The notes beneath the pieces are model-generated. The model ran no database searches. It was not told the origin of the DNA and saw nothing but the letters and a program-made list of their open reading frames with translations. Shown piece after piece: positions 1 to 5,653 of a stretch of 9,851 bases of DNA. This DNA is from Prevotellaceae bacterium (GTDB lineage: Bacteria > Bacteroidota > Bacteroidia > Bacteroidales > Paludibacteraceae). How positions within the stretch are numbered: position 1 is the first letter of the stretch; each line of letters starts with the position of its first letter. Where the stretch lies: positions 1 to 9,851 of the forward strand of contig JAITNR010000025.1 of the NCBI GenBank assembly GCA_031290375.1, read 5' to 3'. The translations under genes were made by a program, and so were the position numbers.

Positions 1-167
1 AACGGAATTACAACGACGGCAGTGTGTACAACACGGGGAACAACGGCAACTATTGGAGCAGTACGGTCAATGGCGACAACGGTCGTAACATGAACTTCAA
101 CAGTAGCAACGTGAACGCGAACAACAACAACAATCGCGCGAACGGTATGAGTGTTCGTTGTGTCGCA
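1..167 (+). repeat. DGR template repeat (TR), left end outside window
   Basis: Seen: frame 3 is open from the window edge to the TAA at 204-206. From codon 3-5 to 162-164 it has 19 Asn codons in 54, of which 16 are AAC and 3 AAT, including five in a row at about 117-134. Its fixed residues follow the pattern of C-type-lectin-fold variable regions of DGR targets: RNYNDGS, GNYWSST (Trp codon 54-56), then RANGMSVRCV near the end. Known: DGR template repeats concentrate AAC codons because only adenines are mutated during cDNA synthesis, and AAC can then yield many residues but no stop. A diversified variable region would show Y, D, S, G and similar residues here; unchanged Asn at nearly every such site argues for the template copy. 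The position just upstream of a DGR reverse transcriptase agrees. An A-free stretch at 151-166 is a candidate for the 3' end of mutagenic homology. Alternative: an undiversified variable region at the 3' end of a target gene. The 5' boundary cannot be seen. Confidence 0.82.
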
Positions 168-187
168 GAACTTTTAGCAAACATTTT

Positions 188-221
188 GAATAATGACAAT
201 GAATAATGAATAATGAATAAT
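188..221 (+). repeat. GAATAAT heptad tandem repeat (left arm)
   Basis: Units of GAATAAT lie at 188-194, 201-207, 208-214 and 215-221; a 6-nt variant GACAAT sits at 195-200. Positions 198-221 are complementary to 366-389, with 22 Watson-Crick pairs and 2 G-U pairs in RNA. Heptad arrays of this kind occur between genes in Bacteroidetes, so the repeat itself may be a general genomic element used here as a stem arm. Confidence 0.85.
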
Positions 222-254
222 CAAAATACAGACCTTACGTGATAATTGCATTTA

Positions 255-267
255 TGTTCGTAGAACA
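255..267 (+). other. Small hairpin in DGR spacer (5 bp, 3-nt loop)
   Basis: TGTTC (255-259), loop GTA, GAACA (263-267). It is perfect but short; a competing 4-bp pairing of 264-267 with 271-274 exists. It is supported mainly by its place in a series of three similar hairpins. Confidence 0.4.
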
Positions 268-279
268 AAATGTTAATAA

Positions 280-298
280 CCGTAAGTGAAACTTACGG
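280..298 (+). other. Perfect hairpin in DGR spacer (8 bp, 3-nt loop)
   Basis: CCGTAAGT (280-287), loop GAA, ACTTACGG (291-298). This is the strongest local structure between the template repeat and the reverse transcriptase. No T-run follows, so it does not look like an intrinsic terminator; a structural element of the DGR RNA is more likely. CTTACG at 234-239 could compete for the left arm. Confidence 0.7.
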
Positions 299-316
299 CT
301 GAAGACAACCTGTACC

Positions 317-333
317 TCAACCCATAGGGTTGA
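317..333 (+). other. Perfect hairpin in DGR spacer (7 bp, 3-nt loop)
   Basis: TCAACCC (317-323), loop ATA, GGGTTGA (327-333). Its right arm contains the TTG at 330-332, the most upstream possible start of the reverse transcriptase frame. Pairing there makes that start less likely to be used. No T-run follows. Confidence 0.65.
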
Positions 334-343
334 ACAAATTCCC

Positions 344-389
344 CATTGTTCATTGTTCATTGTTCATTGTTCATTGTTCATTATTCATT
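344..389 (+). repeat. CATTGTT heptad tandem repeat (right arm)
   Basis: Five CATTGTT units start at 344, 351, 358, 365 and 372. They are followed by a CATTATT unit at 379 and a partial CATT at 386. The last 24 nt (366-389) pair with the left heptad array at 198-221, giving an RNA stem that would enclose all three hairpins. The units read through as the low-complexity peptide IVHCSLFIVHCSLFI if translation started at 330, which is not a plausible protein N-terminus. Confidence 0.88.
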
Positions 390-398
390 AAAAAAAAG

Positions 399-1592
399 GT
401 GGACAGACAACAACTTTTAGAAGATTTACTGTATGCTTACTACGCCGCTCGCAAGCACAAACGCAACACTATCAATCAGTTACGTTTTGAATTTAAACAG
501 GAAGAGGAGATAATCTCCCTATGTGACGAAATTCTTACCCGCACTTACACTCTTCGTCCAAGCATCTGTTTTGTCATCGATCAACCTGTGAAACGCGAAG
601 TATTCGCTGCCGATTTTCGAGACCGTGTTGTTCACCATTTGTTGTTCAACTATATCAACCCTGTTTTTGAACGCTCTTTTATAAACGATTCGTATTCATG
701 CAGGGAAGAGAAAGGTACGCTGTATGGCATAAATAGAATAAACGGTTTTATAAAAGAATGCAGCGAAAATTATACCCGCGATTGTTACGTGCTCAAACTC
801 GACATACAGGGTTATTTTATGAACATTGACAAGAATATTTTGTTGGATAAAATTGATAAAATGTTACTCTGTAGAGGAGACATTGCGTGCAACGCCCCTG
901 CGGATATGGTTGATTATCTTATTCACGAAATCGTGTTGAACGACCCGCGTCAAAATTGCATAATCAAAGGCAAACGCTCCGACTGGGATTGTCTTCCGCC
1001 ATCAAAAAGCCTGTTTCATTCGCTCGAAAACTGCGGCTTGCCAATCGGTAATCTTACGTCTCAACTGTTCAGCAATGTCTATCTCCATTACTTTGACTGT
1101 TTTGTGAAAAACGATTTGGAAATAAAGTATTACGGTCGTTATGTCGATGATTTTGTGCTTGTCCATACCGATAAGGCGTTTTTGCTTTCGGCAAAAGAAG
1201 AAATACGGCAATATTTGTCGAAAGAATGCCACCTGACCCTGCACCCCAAAAAAATTTACCTTCAACATTACACTAAAGGCATAAAATTTCTCGGTGCAAT
1301 AATCAAGCCCAATCGCTTGTACATTGACAACCGTGCCAAACACAACTTTTATCTGTGCGTCAAGGGGTGGGAACAGTTTTTGGCGTCTCATTCGCCTCAA
1401 AAAAACGATATTTTGCAAATGCGGTCATCACTTAATTCCTATCTGGGGCTTATGAGGCACTTCAAAACCTGCAATATTCGGCGTAAAGTGTTGCTTGGAG
1501 AGGCGCACCTGCTTTTCCGTTACGGGTATTTTACAGATAAACTGTTGAAATACAAGGTCGTAAAAACTTATCTAAACCCTAAAAATTTATGA
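399..1592 (+). CDS. DGR-type reverse transcriptase
   Basis: RNA-directed DNA polymerase that would copy the template repeat RNA into adenine-mutated cDNA for transfer into a target gene. With a GTG start at 399 it is 397 aa. Seen: fingers segment KREVFAADFRDRVVHHLL (about 65-82); first catalytic Asp in YVLKLDIQGYF (D135); LPIGNLTSQ (214-222), the form of RT motif 4 typical of DGR enzymes where group II intron enzymes have PQGG; catalytic YVDD (248-251); HPKKIYLQ and IKFLGAII (about 282-302); and a thumb with SLNSYLGLMRHF (about 344-355). There is no maturase or HNH domain. Length fits the family. Start choice: the frame is open back to a TTG at 330, but that adds only heptad-repeat translation and lies in a hairpin. 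GTG 399 follows an A-rich stretch ending in GG; no ATG is usable. The 3' end overlaps the converging queE by 25 nt. Confidence is high for the family, moderate for the start. Confidence 0.93.
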   Translation: MDRQQLLEDLLYAYYAARKHKRNTINQLRFEFKQEEEIISLCDEILTRTYTLRPSICFVIDQPVKREVFAADFRDRVVHHLLFNYINPVFERSFINDSYSCREEKGTLYGINRINGFIKECSENYTRDCYVLKLDIQGYFMNIDKNILLDKIDKMLLCRGDIACNAPADMVDYLIHEIVLNDPRQNCIIKGKRSDWDCLPPSKSLFHSLENCGLPIGNLTSQLFSNVYLHYFDCFVKNDLEIKYYGRYVDDFVLVHTDKAFLLSAKEEIRQYLSKECHLTLHPKKIYLQHYTKGIKFLGAIIKPNRLYIDNRAKHNFYLCVKGWEQFLASHSPQKNDILQMRSSLNSYLGLMRHFKTCNIRRKVLLGEAHLLFRYGYFTDKLLKYKVVKTYLNPKNL

Positions 1593-2161
1593 CTCTGAAA
1601 ACTCAATATCCACGTTGGGTTTTCTTTGATAAAATTGACGCAGAACTCCAAATTTTCTGCATTCTTTTTGTTCTGCAACAAATCATTACCTTCAAAAATC
1701 GGACTTAAAAAATAGTTGTCTGCTCTCGGCAAATCATTAATATCAGGCAAAATATATCCCTTTTTAACGGGGAAACGAAACTCATTTACCTTACTGAAAT
1801 TCTTTCTCAAAACTTCAACACTCACTTTAGGGCTGCAAGAAATATAGTCAATTCCGCTTGGAACGGAGTTTGTGCCGTTGGTTTCGATGCAGTTGTAAAA
1901 CTCTGAGAAATGGCTCAGCCACTCGTCCGTTAGTTGTAATGTTGGTTCGCCTCCTGTCCAAATCACCATTTTAGATGGATATTTTTTGATTTCCAACAAA
2001 ATTTCCTCAACGCTCATTTCTTTGCCGGACTTCCAATCGGTGTCGCAATAAGAGCAGTCCAAATTACAGCCTGCAAGTCTGACAAACACTGCGGGTTTGC
2101 CTGTATTTGCCCCTTCTCCCTGCAACGAGTAAAATATTTCTACTACCCTAATTTTCTGCAT
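1568..2161 (-). CDS. queE: 7-carboxy-7-deazaguanine synthase QueE
   Basis: Radical SAM enzyme converting 6-carboxy-5,6,7,8-tetrahydropterin to 7-carboxy-7-deazaguanine, a precursor of queuosine in tRNA (cytoplasmic). The 197 aa show the substrate-binding N-terminus IFYSLQGEG (9-17), the [4Fe-4S] cluster motif CNLDCSYC (Cys32, Cys36, Cys39), WTGGEPTLQ (68-76) for SAM binding, ETNGT (93-97), and the typical C-terminus LSFQSHKFLGFR. Start is ATG at 2161, overlapping the end of queD by 14 nt, which suggests translational coupling. The stop (1568-1570) lies inside the last codons of the converging reverse transcriptase gene. The C-terminus is intact by family standards, so the DGR has not truncated it. 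Confidence 0.96.
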   Translation of the reverse strand: MQKIRVVEIFYSLQGEGANTGKPAVFVRLAGCNLDCSYCDTDWKSGKEMSVEEILLEIKKYPSKMVIWTGGEPTLQLTDEWLSHFSEFYNCIETNGTNSVPSGIDYISCSPKVSVEVLRKNFSKVNEFRFPVKKGYILPDINDLPRADNYFLSPIFEGNDLLQNKKNAENLEFCVNFIKENPTWILSFQSHKFLGFR

Positions 2162-2507
2162 AAAAGGCGTTTGTAAAGGGCGTTTCGCTCACTTCCACAC
2201 GGATAAGTTGAGCAAATTGCAATTTGAAAGTATCGTAGAGAAATTTGGCGATATTTTCAGAGGTAGGATTAAACTCAAAAATATCGTTTAAGTGTCTGTG
2301 GTCTAACGAATTATTGATGTAATTTTTTATGGTGTCCAAATCTCTGTAATCAATCACAAAACCTGCGTAGTTGAGCACGTCCGCAGCAAACCAAAACCTG
2401 ACAGCATAGTTATGCCCGTGTAACCGACTGCAAGGGTGGTCTGCCACAAGCCCGTTGAGAATATGGCTTGCCGAAAAATTAAAAATTTTACTTATTTGAT
2501 ATTTCAT
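2148..2507 (-). CDS. queD: 6-carboxy-5,6,7,8-tetrahydropterin synthase QueD
   Basis: Converts 7,8-dihydroneopterin triphosphate to 6-carboxytetrahydropterin, the substrate of the QueE encoded next. The 119 aa carry zinc ligands His15 (FSASH) and His30/His32 (LHGHNY), the catalytic Cys26 (HPCSRLHGH), the LDHRHLND segment (68-75) with the catalytic His, PTSEN (81-85), and VEVSETP with Glu108. An in-frame TTG at 2531 would add eight residues (MQQFYFRK). ATG 2507 is preferred because MKYQISKIFNFSASH is the usual family N-terminus. It follows the pseudouridine synthase gene after 26 nt, so probably lies in the same transcript. Confidence 0.95.
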   Translation of the reverse strand: MKYQISKIFNFSASHILNGLVADHPCSRLHGHNYAVRFWFAADVLNYAGFVIDYRDLDTIKNYINNSLDHRHLNDIFEFNPTSENIAKFLYDTFKLQFAQLIRVEVSETPFTNAFYAEN

Positions 2508-2533
2508 TTTTCTAAAATAAAATTGCTGCAAAG

Positions 2534-3217
2534 TTATAAAAAATCTATCTGTTTGTTAAATTCACTCCAAAGTTTTTCGTTCGGAGTTTCTGCGGTGATA
2601 ATTATATTCTGTTTTGAAACAGGGTGGATAAATTCCACCTGTCGAGCGTGCAAACTGATGCCGCCGTTTGAATTTGAACGGGCAAAACCATACTTCAAGT
2701 CGCCCTTTACAGGGCAACCTATTTTTGCCAACTGACACCTGATTTGGTGGTGCCGTCCTGTTTCGAGATTGATTTCCAACAGTGTGTAATTGTCTGATTT
2801 GCCGATAATTTTGTAAGACAGGACGGCTTTTTTTGCCTCTTTTTTTGGTGCGTCACAGGCGTAGGATTTATTTTGTTTTTCATTACGGATGAGATAATGT
2901 TCGAGACTTTCCTCAGTCCTTGGTGGCGGATTTTTGACTATAGCCCAATATGTTTTGCATATTTCGCCGTTGCGAAACATCTCGTTGAGCCGTTCCAACG
3001 CTTTGCTTGTGCGGGCAAACAGCACTACGCCGCTCACGGGGCGGTCGAGCCGATGAACAACGCCGCAAAATACATTTCCCTGCTTGTTGTATTTTTCTTT
3101 CAAATAGTGCTTAATCGTCTCTGATAAAGGAACATCGCCCGTTTTGTCGCCCTGCACTATATCCGAGCAGGTTTTATTTACGGCAATAATGTGATTGTCT
3201 TCGTAAATGACTGTCAT
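2534..3217 (-). CDS. RluA-family RNA pseudouridine synthase
   Basis: Isomerises uridine to pseudouridine in rRNA or tRNA; the exact target cannot be read from sequence. The 227 aa have the catalytic motif HRLDRPVSG (55-63, nucleophile Asp58), the N-terminal segment IYEDNHIIAVNK, CKTYWAIV (87-94), LETGRHHQIR (151-160) and GDLKYG (172-177). There is no S4 RNA-binding domain, so it resembles the short RluA/TruC-like members. The open frame extends to 3322, but the extra 35 residues overlap the rlmB end and have no family character. The ATG at 3217 overlaps the rlmB stop as ATGA (4 nt), a classic coupled start. Confidence 0.93.
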   Translation of the reverse strand: MTVIYEDNHIIAVNKTCSDIVQGDKTGDVPLSETIKHYLKEKYNKQGNVFCGVVHRLDRPVSGVVLFARTSKALERLNEMFRNGEICKTYWAIVKNPPPRTEESLEHYLIRNEKQNKSYACDAPKKEAKKAVLSYKIIGKSDNYTLLEINLETGRHHQIRCQLAKIGCPVKGDLKYGFARSNSNGGISLHARQVEFIHPVSKQNIIITAETPNEKLWSEFNKQIDFL

Positions 3218-3972
3218 TTTTTTCTTTGTCTTACCACTTCGTACATCAAAATTCCTGCTGCTACCGACACGTTGAGGCTCTGAATGTTGCCAAAAACAGG
3301 AATAGCGGCTCGTTCGGAACAAAGCCGCAGCACTTCCGCCGAAATGCCCTCGTCTTCCGCGCCAAATACCAGCACAACAGGCTCAACATAAGACGGTTGT
3401 GTGTAGTTAGTGTCGGTTTTTTCGGTAACGGCTATCGGTTTTAGACCCGAATTGGCGAGAAACGTTACGGTTTTCGCCAAATTTTGTTCTCTGCACACAG
3501 GAATTTTCATCAATGCCCCCGTAGAAGTCTTAATGGCATCGGCATTGACAGCGGCACTGCCTACTGTGCCAATCACAATAGCATCAACCCCTGCGCATTC
3601 GCATGTTCGGGCTATCGCTCCAAAATTTCGCACATCCGTGATATTGTCAAGCACGACCACAAAAGGCACTCGTCCCTGCTCATAAAGCATTGGTACAATG
3701 TCTGTTATATGTTGATATGTAACAGGAGAAGTGAAAGCCACTACACCCTGATGGTTTTTTGTGGTCAGGCGGTCAAGTTTTTCGGCAGGCACTTTCTGTA
3801 CAGGGATAACCTCTTGACCAAAAGAGGCGTACAATTCACGTGACAGGGCATTGTTCATATCCCGCCGAATAAGAATTTTTTCGATATTTTTGCCCGCTCT
3901 TATTGCTTCTATTACGGCTCTTGTGCCGAAAATCATTTCTCGCTCAGGGCGTTGTTTAGTTTTGTATAACAT
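3214..3972 (-). CDS. rlmB: 23S rRNA 2'-O-methyltransferase, RlmB/TrmH (SpoU) family
   Basis: SAM-dependent methylation of a ribose 2'-OH in 23S rRNA (G2251 in E. coli RlmB). The 252 aa contain an N-terminal substrate-binding domain starting at MIFGTRAVIEAI (13-24), then the knotted SPOUT domain: motif 1 DNITDVRNFGAIARTCE (109-125), motif 2 FGAEDEGIS (203-211) and motif 3 IPVFGNIQSLNVSVAAG (224-240). The start is ATG 3972; ATG at residue 13 is an alternative that would still keep the whole domain. The RluA-type gene follows with a 4-nt overlap. A 91-nt gap separates it from the NlpC/P60 gene upstream, with no clear promoter. The specificity within the SpoU family (RlmB versus TrmH) is assigned by overall resemblance. 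Confidence 0.92.
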   Translation of the reverse strand: MLYKTKQRPEREMIFGTRAVIEAIRAGKNIEKILIRRDMNNALSRELYASFGQEVIPVQKVPAEKLDRLTTKNHQGVVAFTSPVTYQHITDIVPMLYEQGRVPFVVVLDNITDVRNFGAIARTCECAGVDAIVIGTVGSAAVNADAIKTSTGALMKIPVCREQNLAKTVTFLANSGLKPIAVTEKTDTNYTQPSYVEPVVLVFGAEDEGISAEVLRLCSERAAIPVFGNIQSLNVSVAAGILMYEVVRQRKK

Positions 3973-4063
3973 ATTTTCAAATTTTGCTTTTTTATTTTAT
4001 AAAACACTGCATGAAAAAAATCTGAACAGTTGCTTAATATTTTTCGTAATTTTTTGTTTGCAG

Positions 4064-5080
4064 TTATCGTTTAATAACTATCTTTTGTGAAATTTTTAAG
4101 TTGGAGGAGGTCAAATTATTGTCTTTTTTGAGTTTATCTACTGTTACACCGTATTTTTGGGCAATTTTATAAAGAGTATCACCCTGTTTTACAACGTGAG
4201 TTGTTGTCTGCGGCTTTTTTCCTGCTTTTTTCTGTTCAACAGGCTTGTTGTCAGCAATCTGAATTTCTTCGTTTTTTACAGTCAAACTATTTTTTGAGAC
4301 AATAAGGTTTTGACCTGTTTTTATATTATCGCAAATATTATTCCATTTCCTAATGCTATCTACCGCTGTGCCGTACTGCCTTGAAAGAGCGTAAATGGTT
4401 TCCCCGCTCTGTAAAATATGATATTGATAATCATAACTTTGCGTTAATTCGTTAGTGTTATTCGATTTAGAGGCATTATCCTTTGCCGCTATCACTCTGC
4501 AAGCGGACAAATATCGACTTTGATAGTATGATTCGGTTGATTTTGAAACAGTTATACCTCTTGTAAGTGAAGCGTGAATAAAAGAGAAAACTCCGTTTTT
4601 CAGTGAATCTGACACTACAATTCCCACATGCCCTATTCGTTTTCCGCTATTTCGCCCGCCAAAAAATACCAAATCACCCTTTTTGAGATTTTTCATATCC
4701 ACGTGATTATTAGCCAGATACTGCAAAGAGGCTCGCCTTTGCAGTACAACACCAAAATGGTTGAAAACGTAATTAACAAAACCCGAACAGTCAAAGCCCC
4801 TTGTACTCATCCCGCCATAGCGATAGGGCGTGCCGATAAATAATTGACTGTACGCAATCAACGAATCTATTATCGCACAGGATATTGTGTCGGGCTTTTG
4901 CCCATCAAAGACTTGTTGGTCCAACATAAATTCTTCGTAACTGTCTTCCTCAAAAAACTGTGCCGATACATTGAACGAACACAGCATCGGAAACAGAATT
5001 AATAAAATTGCTTTTCTGCTGCCTGCCCCCAGCAGCAATTGAAAATGTAACTTGTAACCAAGTAATTTATTGCTCATCAT
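4064..5080 (-). CDS. Secreted NlpC/P60 peptidoglycan hydrolase with two LysM domains
   Basis: Predicted cell-wall endopeptidase cutting peptide stems of peptidoglycan, acting in the periplasm. The 338 aa show a signal peptide (hydrophobic AILLILFPML, likely cleavage after VSA at residue 40, with a longish n-region). The NlpC/P60 domain spans about 70-195 with TPYRYGG (84-90), catalytic Cys98 in FDCSGFV, His151 in GHVGIV and His169 in FIHAS. Two LysM peptidoglycan-binding modules follow: about 219-262 (YHILQSGETIYALSRQYG) and 294-336 (HVVKQGDTLYKIAQKYG), joined by a Lys/Gln-rich linker. Two adjacent ATGs (5080 and 5077) are possible starts. The gene overlaps the 3' end of maf by 14 nt, so is probably co-translated with it. 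It lacks a lipobox, so it is likely soluble. Confidence 0.94.
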   Translation of the reverse strand: MMSNKLLGYKLHFQLLLGAGSRKAILLILFPMLCSFNVSAQFFEEDSYEEFMLDQQVFDGQKPDTISCAIIDSLIAYSQLFIGTPYRYGGMSTRGFDCSGFVNYVFNHFGVVLQRRASLQYLANNHVDMKNLKKGDLVFFGGRNSGKRIGHVGIVVSDSLKNGVFSFIHASLTRGITVSKSTESYYQSRYLSACRVIAAKDNASKSNNTNELTQSYDYQYHILQSGETIYALSRQYGTAVDSIRKWNNICDNIKTGQNLIVSKNSLTVKNEEIQIADNKPVEQKKAGKKPQTTTHVVKQGDTLYKIAQKYGVTVDKLKKDNNLTSSNLKISQKIVIKR

Positions 5081-5651
5081 CGAAAGTTTTAAGTTTTTGA
5101 TAAATTTTTTGAACAGGAAAGCCCATTACATTGTAAAATGAGCCTTCTATCCTCTCTACTCCCACAAAACCAATCCATTCCTGTATCCCGTAACTGCCTG
5201 CTTTGTCGTACGGTTTATATTTACTCAGATAATAGTCTATCTCATTGTCGCTCAATGTGGCAAAGGTAACTTTTGTAAAAGTTGAAAAAATTTCCTGTCG
5301 CTTTTTTGTAGTCAGACAGACCCCTGTAACAACTTCGTGCGTTTTGCCGGAAAGTGCCTTTAGCATTGTTCCTGCGTCTGCTTCATCTTTGGGTTTGCCC
5401 AAAACTTTTCCTTCGACAATCACAATCGTATCGGCAGTTATCAGCAACTTTTCATCGTCCAAAAATTTTTCAAAGGCATCAGCCTTTAGCTTCGCAAGAT
5501 ATTCGGGAATTTTTTCTGTCTGCAAATCGGACGGATAACTCTCTTGCAGGTCATCAATGGTCTGTACGGAAAAATCAATGTCAAGTCTGCGCATAAGCTC
5601 TTGACGCCGAGCGGATTGAGAACCAAGAATTATTTTATAGTTTTTAAGCAT
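5067..5651 (-). CDS. maf: Maf-like nucleoside triphosphate pyrophosphatase
   Basis: Hydrolyses non-canonical or modified nucleoside triphosphates (family members act on dTTP, UTP and methylated pyrimidine NTPs) to monophosphates in the cytoplasm. The 194 aa have the full Maf pattern: IILGSQSARRQELM (7-20), TADTIV (72-77, active-site Asp74), LGKPKDEADA (84-93), SGKTHEVVTG (101-110), YDKAGSYGIQ (148-157) and EGSFYNVMGFPV (169-180). Length is typical. The start ATG at 5651 lies 2 nt after the rfbD stop. Confidence 0.95.
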   Translation of the reverse strand: MLKNYKIILGSQSARRQELMRRLDIDFSVQTIDDLQESYPSDLQTEKIPEYLAKLKADAFEKFLDDEKLLITADTIVIVEGKVLGKPKDEADAGTMLKALSGKTHEVVTGVCLTTKKRQEIFSTFTKVTFATLSDNEIDYYLSKYKPYDKAGSYGIQEWIGFVGVERIEGSFYNVMGFPVQKIYQKLKTFDDEQ

Positions 5652-5653
5652 TT

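Larger units (their letters stand above)
168..398 (+). ncRNA. Putative structured spacer of the DGR TR RNA
   Basis: This 231-nt stretch lies between the template repeat and the reverse transcriptase start and holds no convincing gene. It contains three perfect hairpins with 3-nt loops (255-267, 280-298, 317-333) and is bracketed by complementary heptad repeats (198-221 with 366-389). Known: in the Bordetella phage BPP-1 DGR the RNA downstream of TR (the Sp region) is structured, binds the RT-Avd complex and is needed for priming cDNA synthesis. Inference: this stretch plays the same part, transcribed together with TR. The ends of the RNA are unknown; no promoter or terminator was recognised here. 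The tail of the TR reading frame (188-206, residues LNNDNE and stop) is already inside the heptad repeat, so it is probably not real coding sequence. Confidence 0.6.

Noticed and set aside
24..206. A 60-residue Asn-rich protein-coding gene starting at the GTG at 24
   Set aside because: The frame is open to the window edge with no real start, its composition is that of a DGR template repeat, and its last codons lie in the heptad repeat. It is treated as a template, with a truncated variable-region gene as the alternative.
188..389. CRISPR-like repeats
   Set aside because: The units are contiguous 7-mers without spacers, on both sides of a structured region; they are simple tandem repeats.
1002..1418. 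Minus-strand 138-residue open frame inside the RT gene
   Set aside because: It is antisense to the conserved RT motifs 4-7 and has no family resemblance; it is a shadow of the RT.
399..1592. Group II intron or retron reverse transcriptase
   Set aside because: Motif 4 is LPIGNLTSQ, not the PQGG form of group II introns, there is no maturase/HNH part, and the AAC-rich template lies upstream. Retron hallmarks were not seen.
3218..3322. 35-residue N-terminal extension of the pseudouridine synthase
   Set aside because: It lies entirely within the rlmB 3' end and has no family similarity; the ATG at 3217 with ATGA overlap is the better start.
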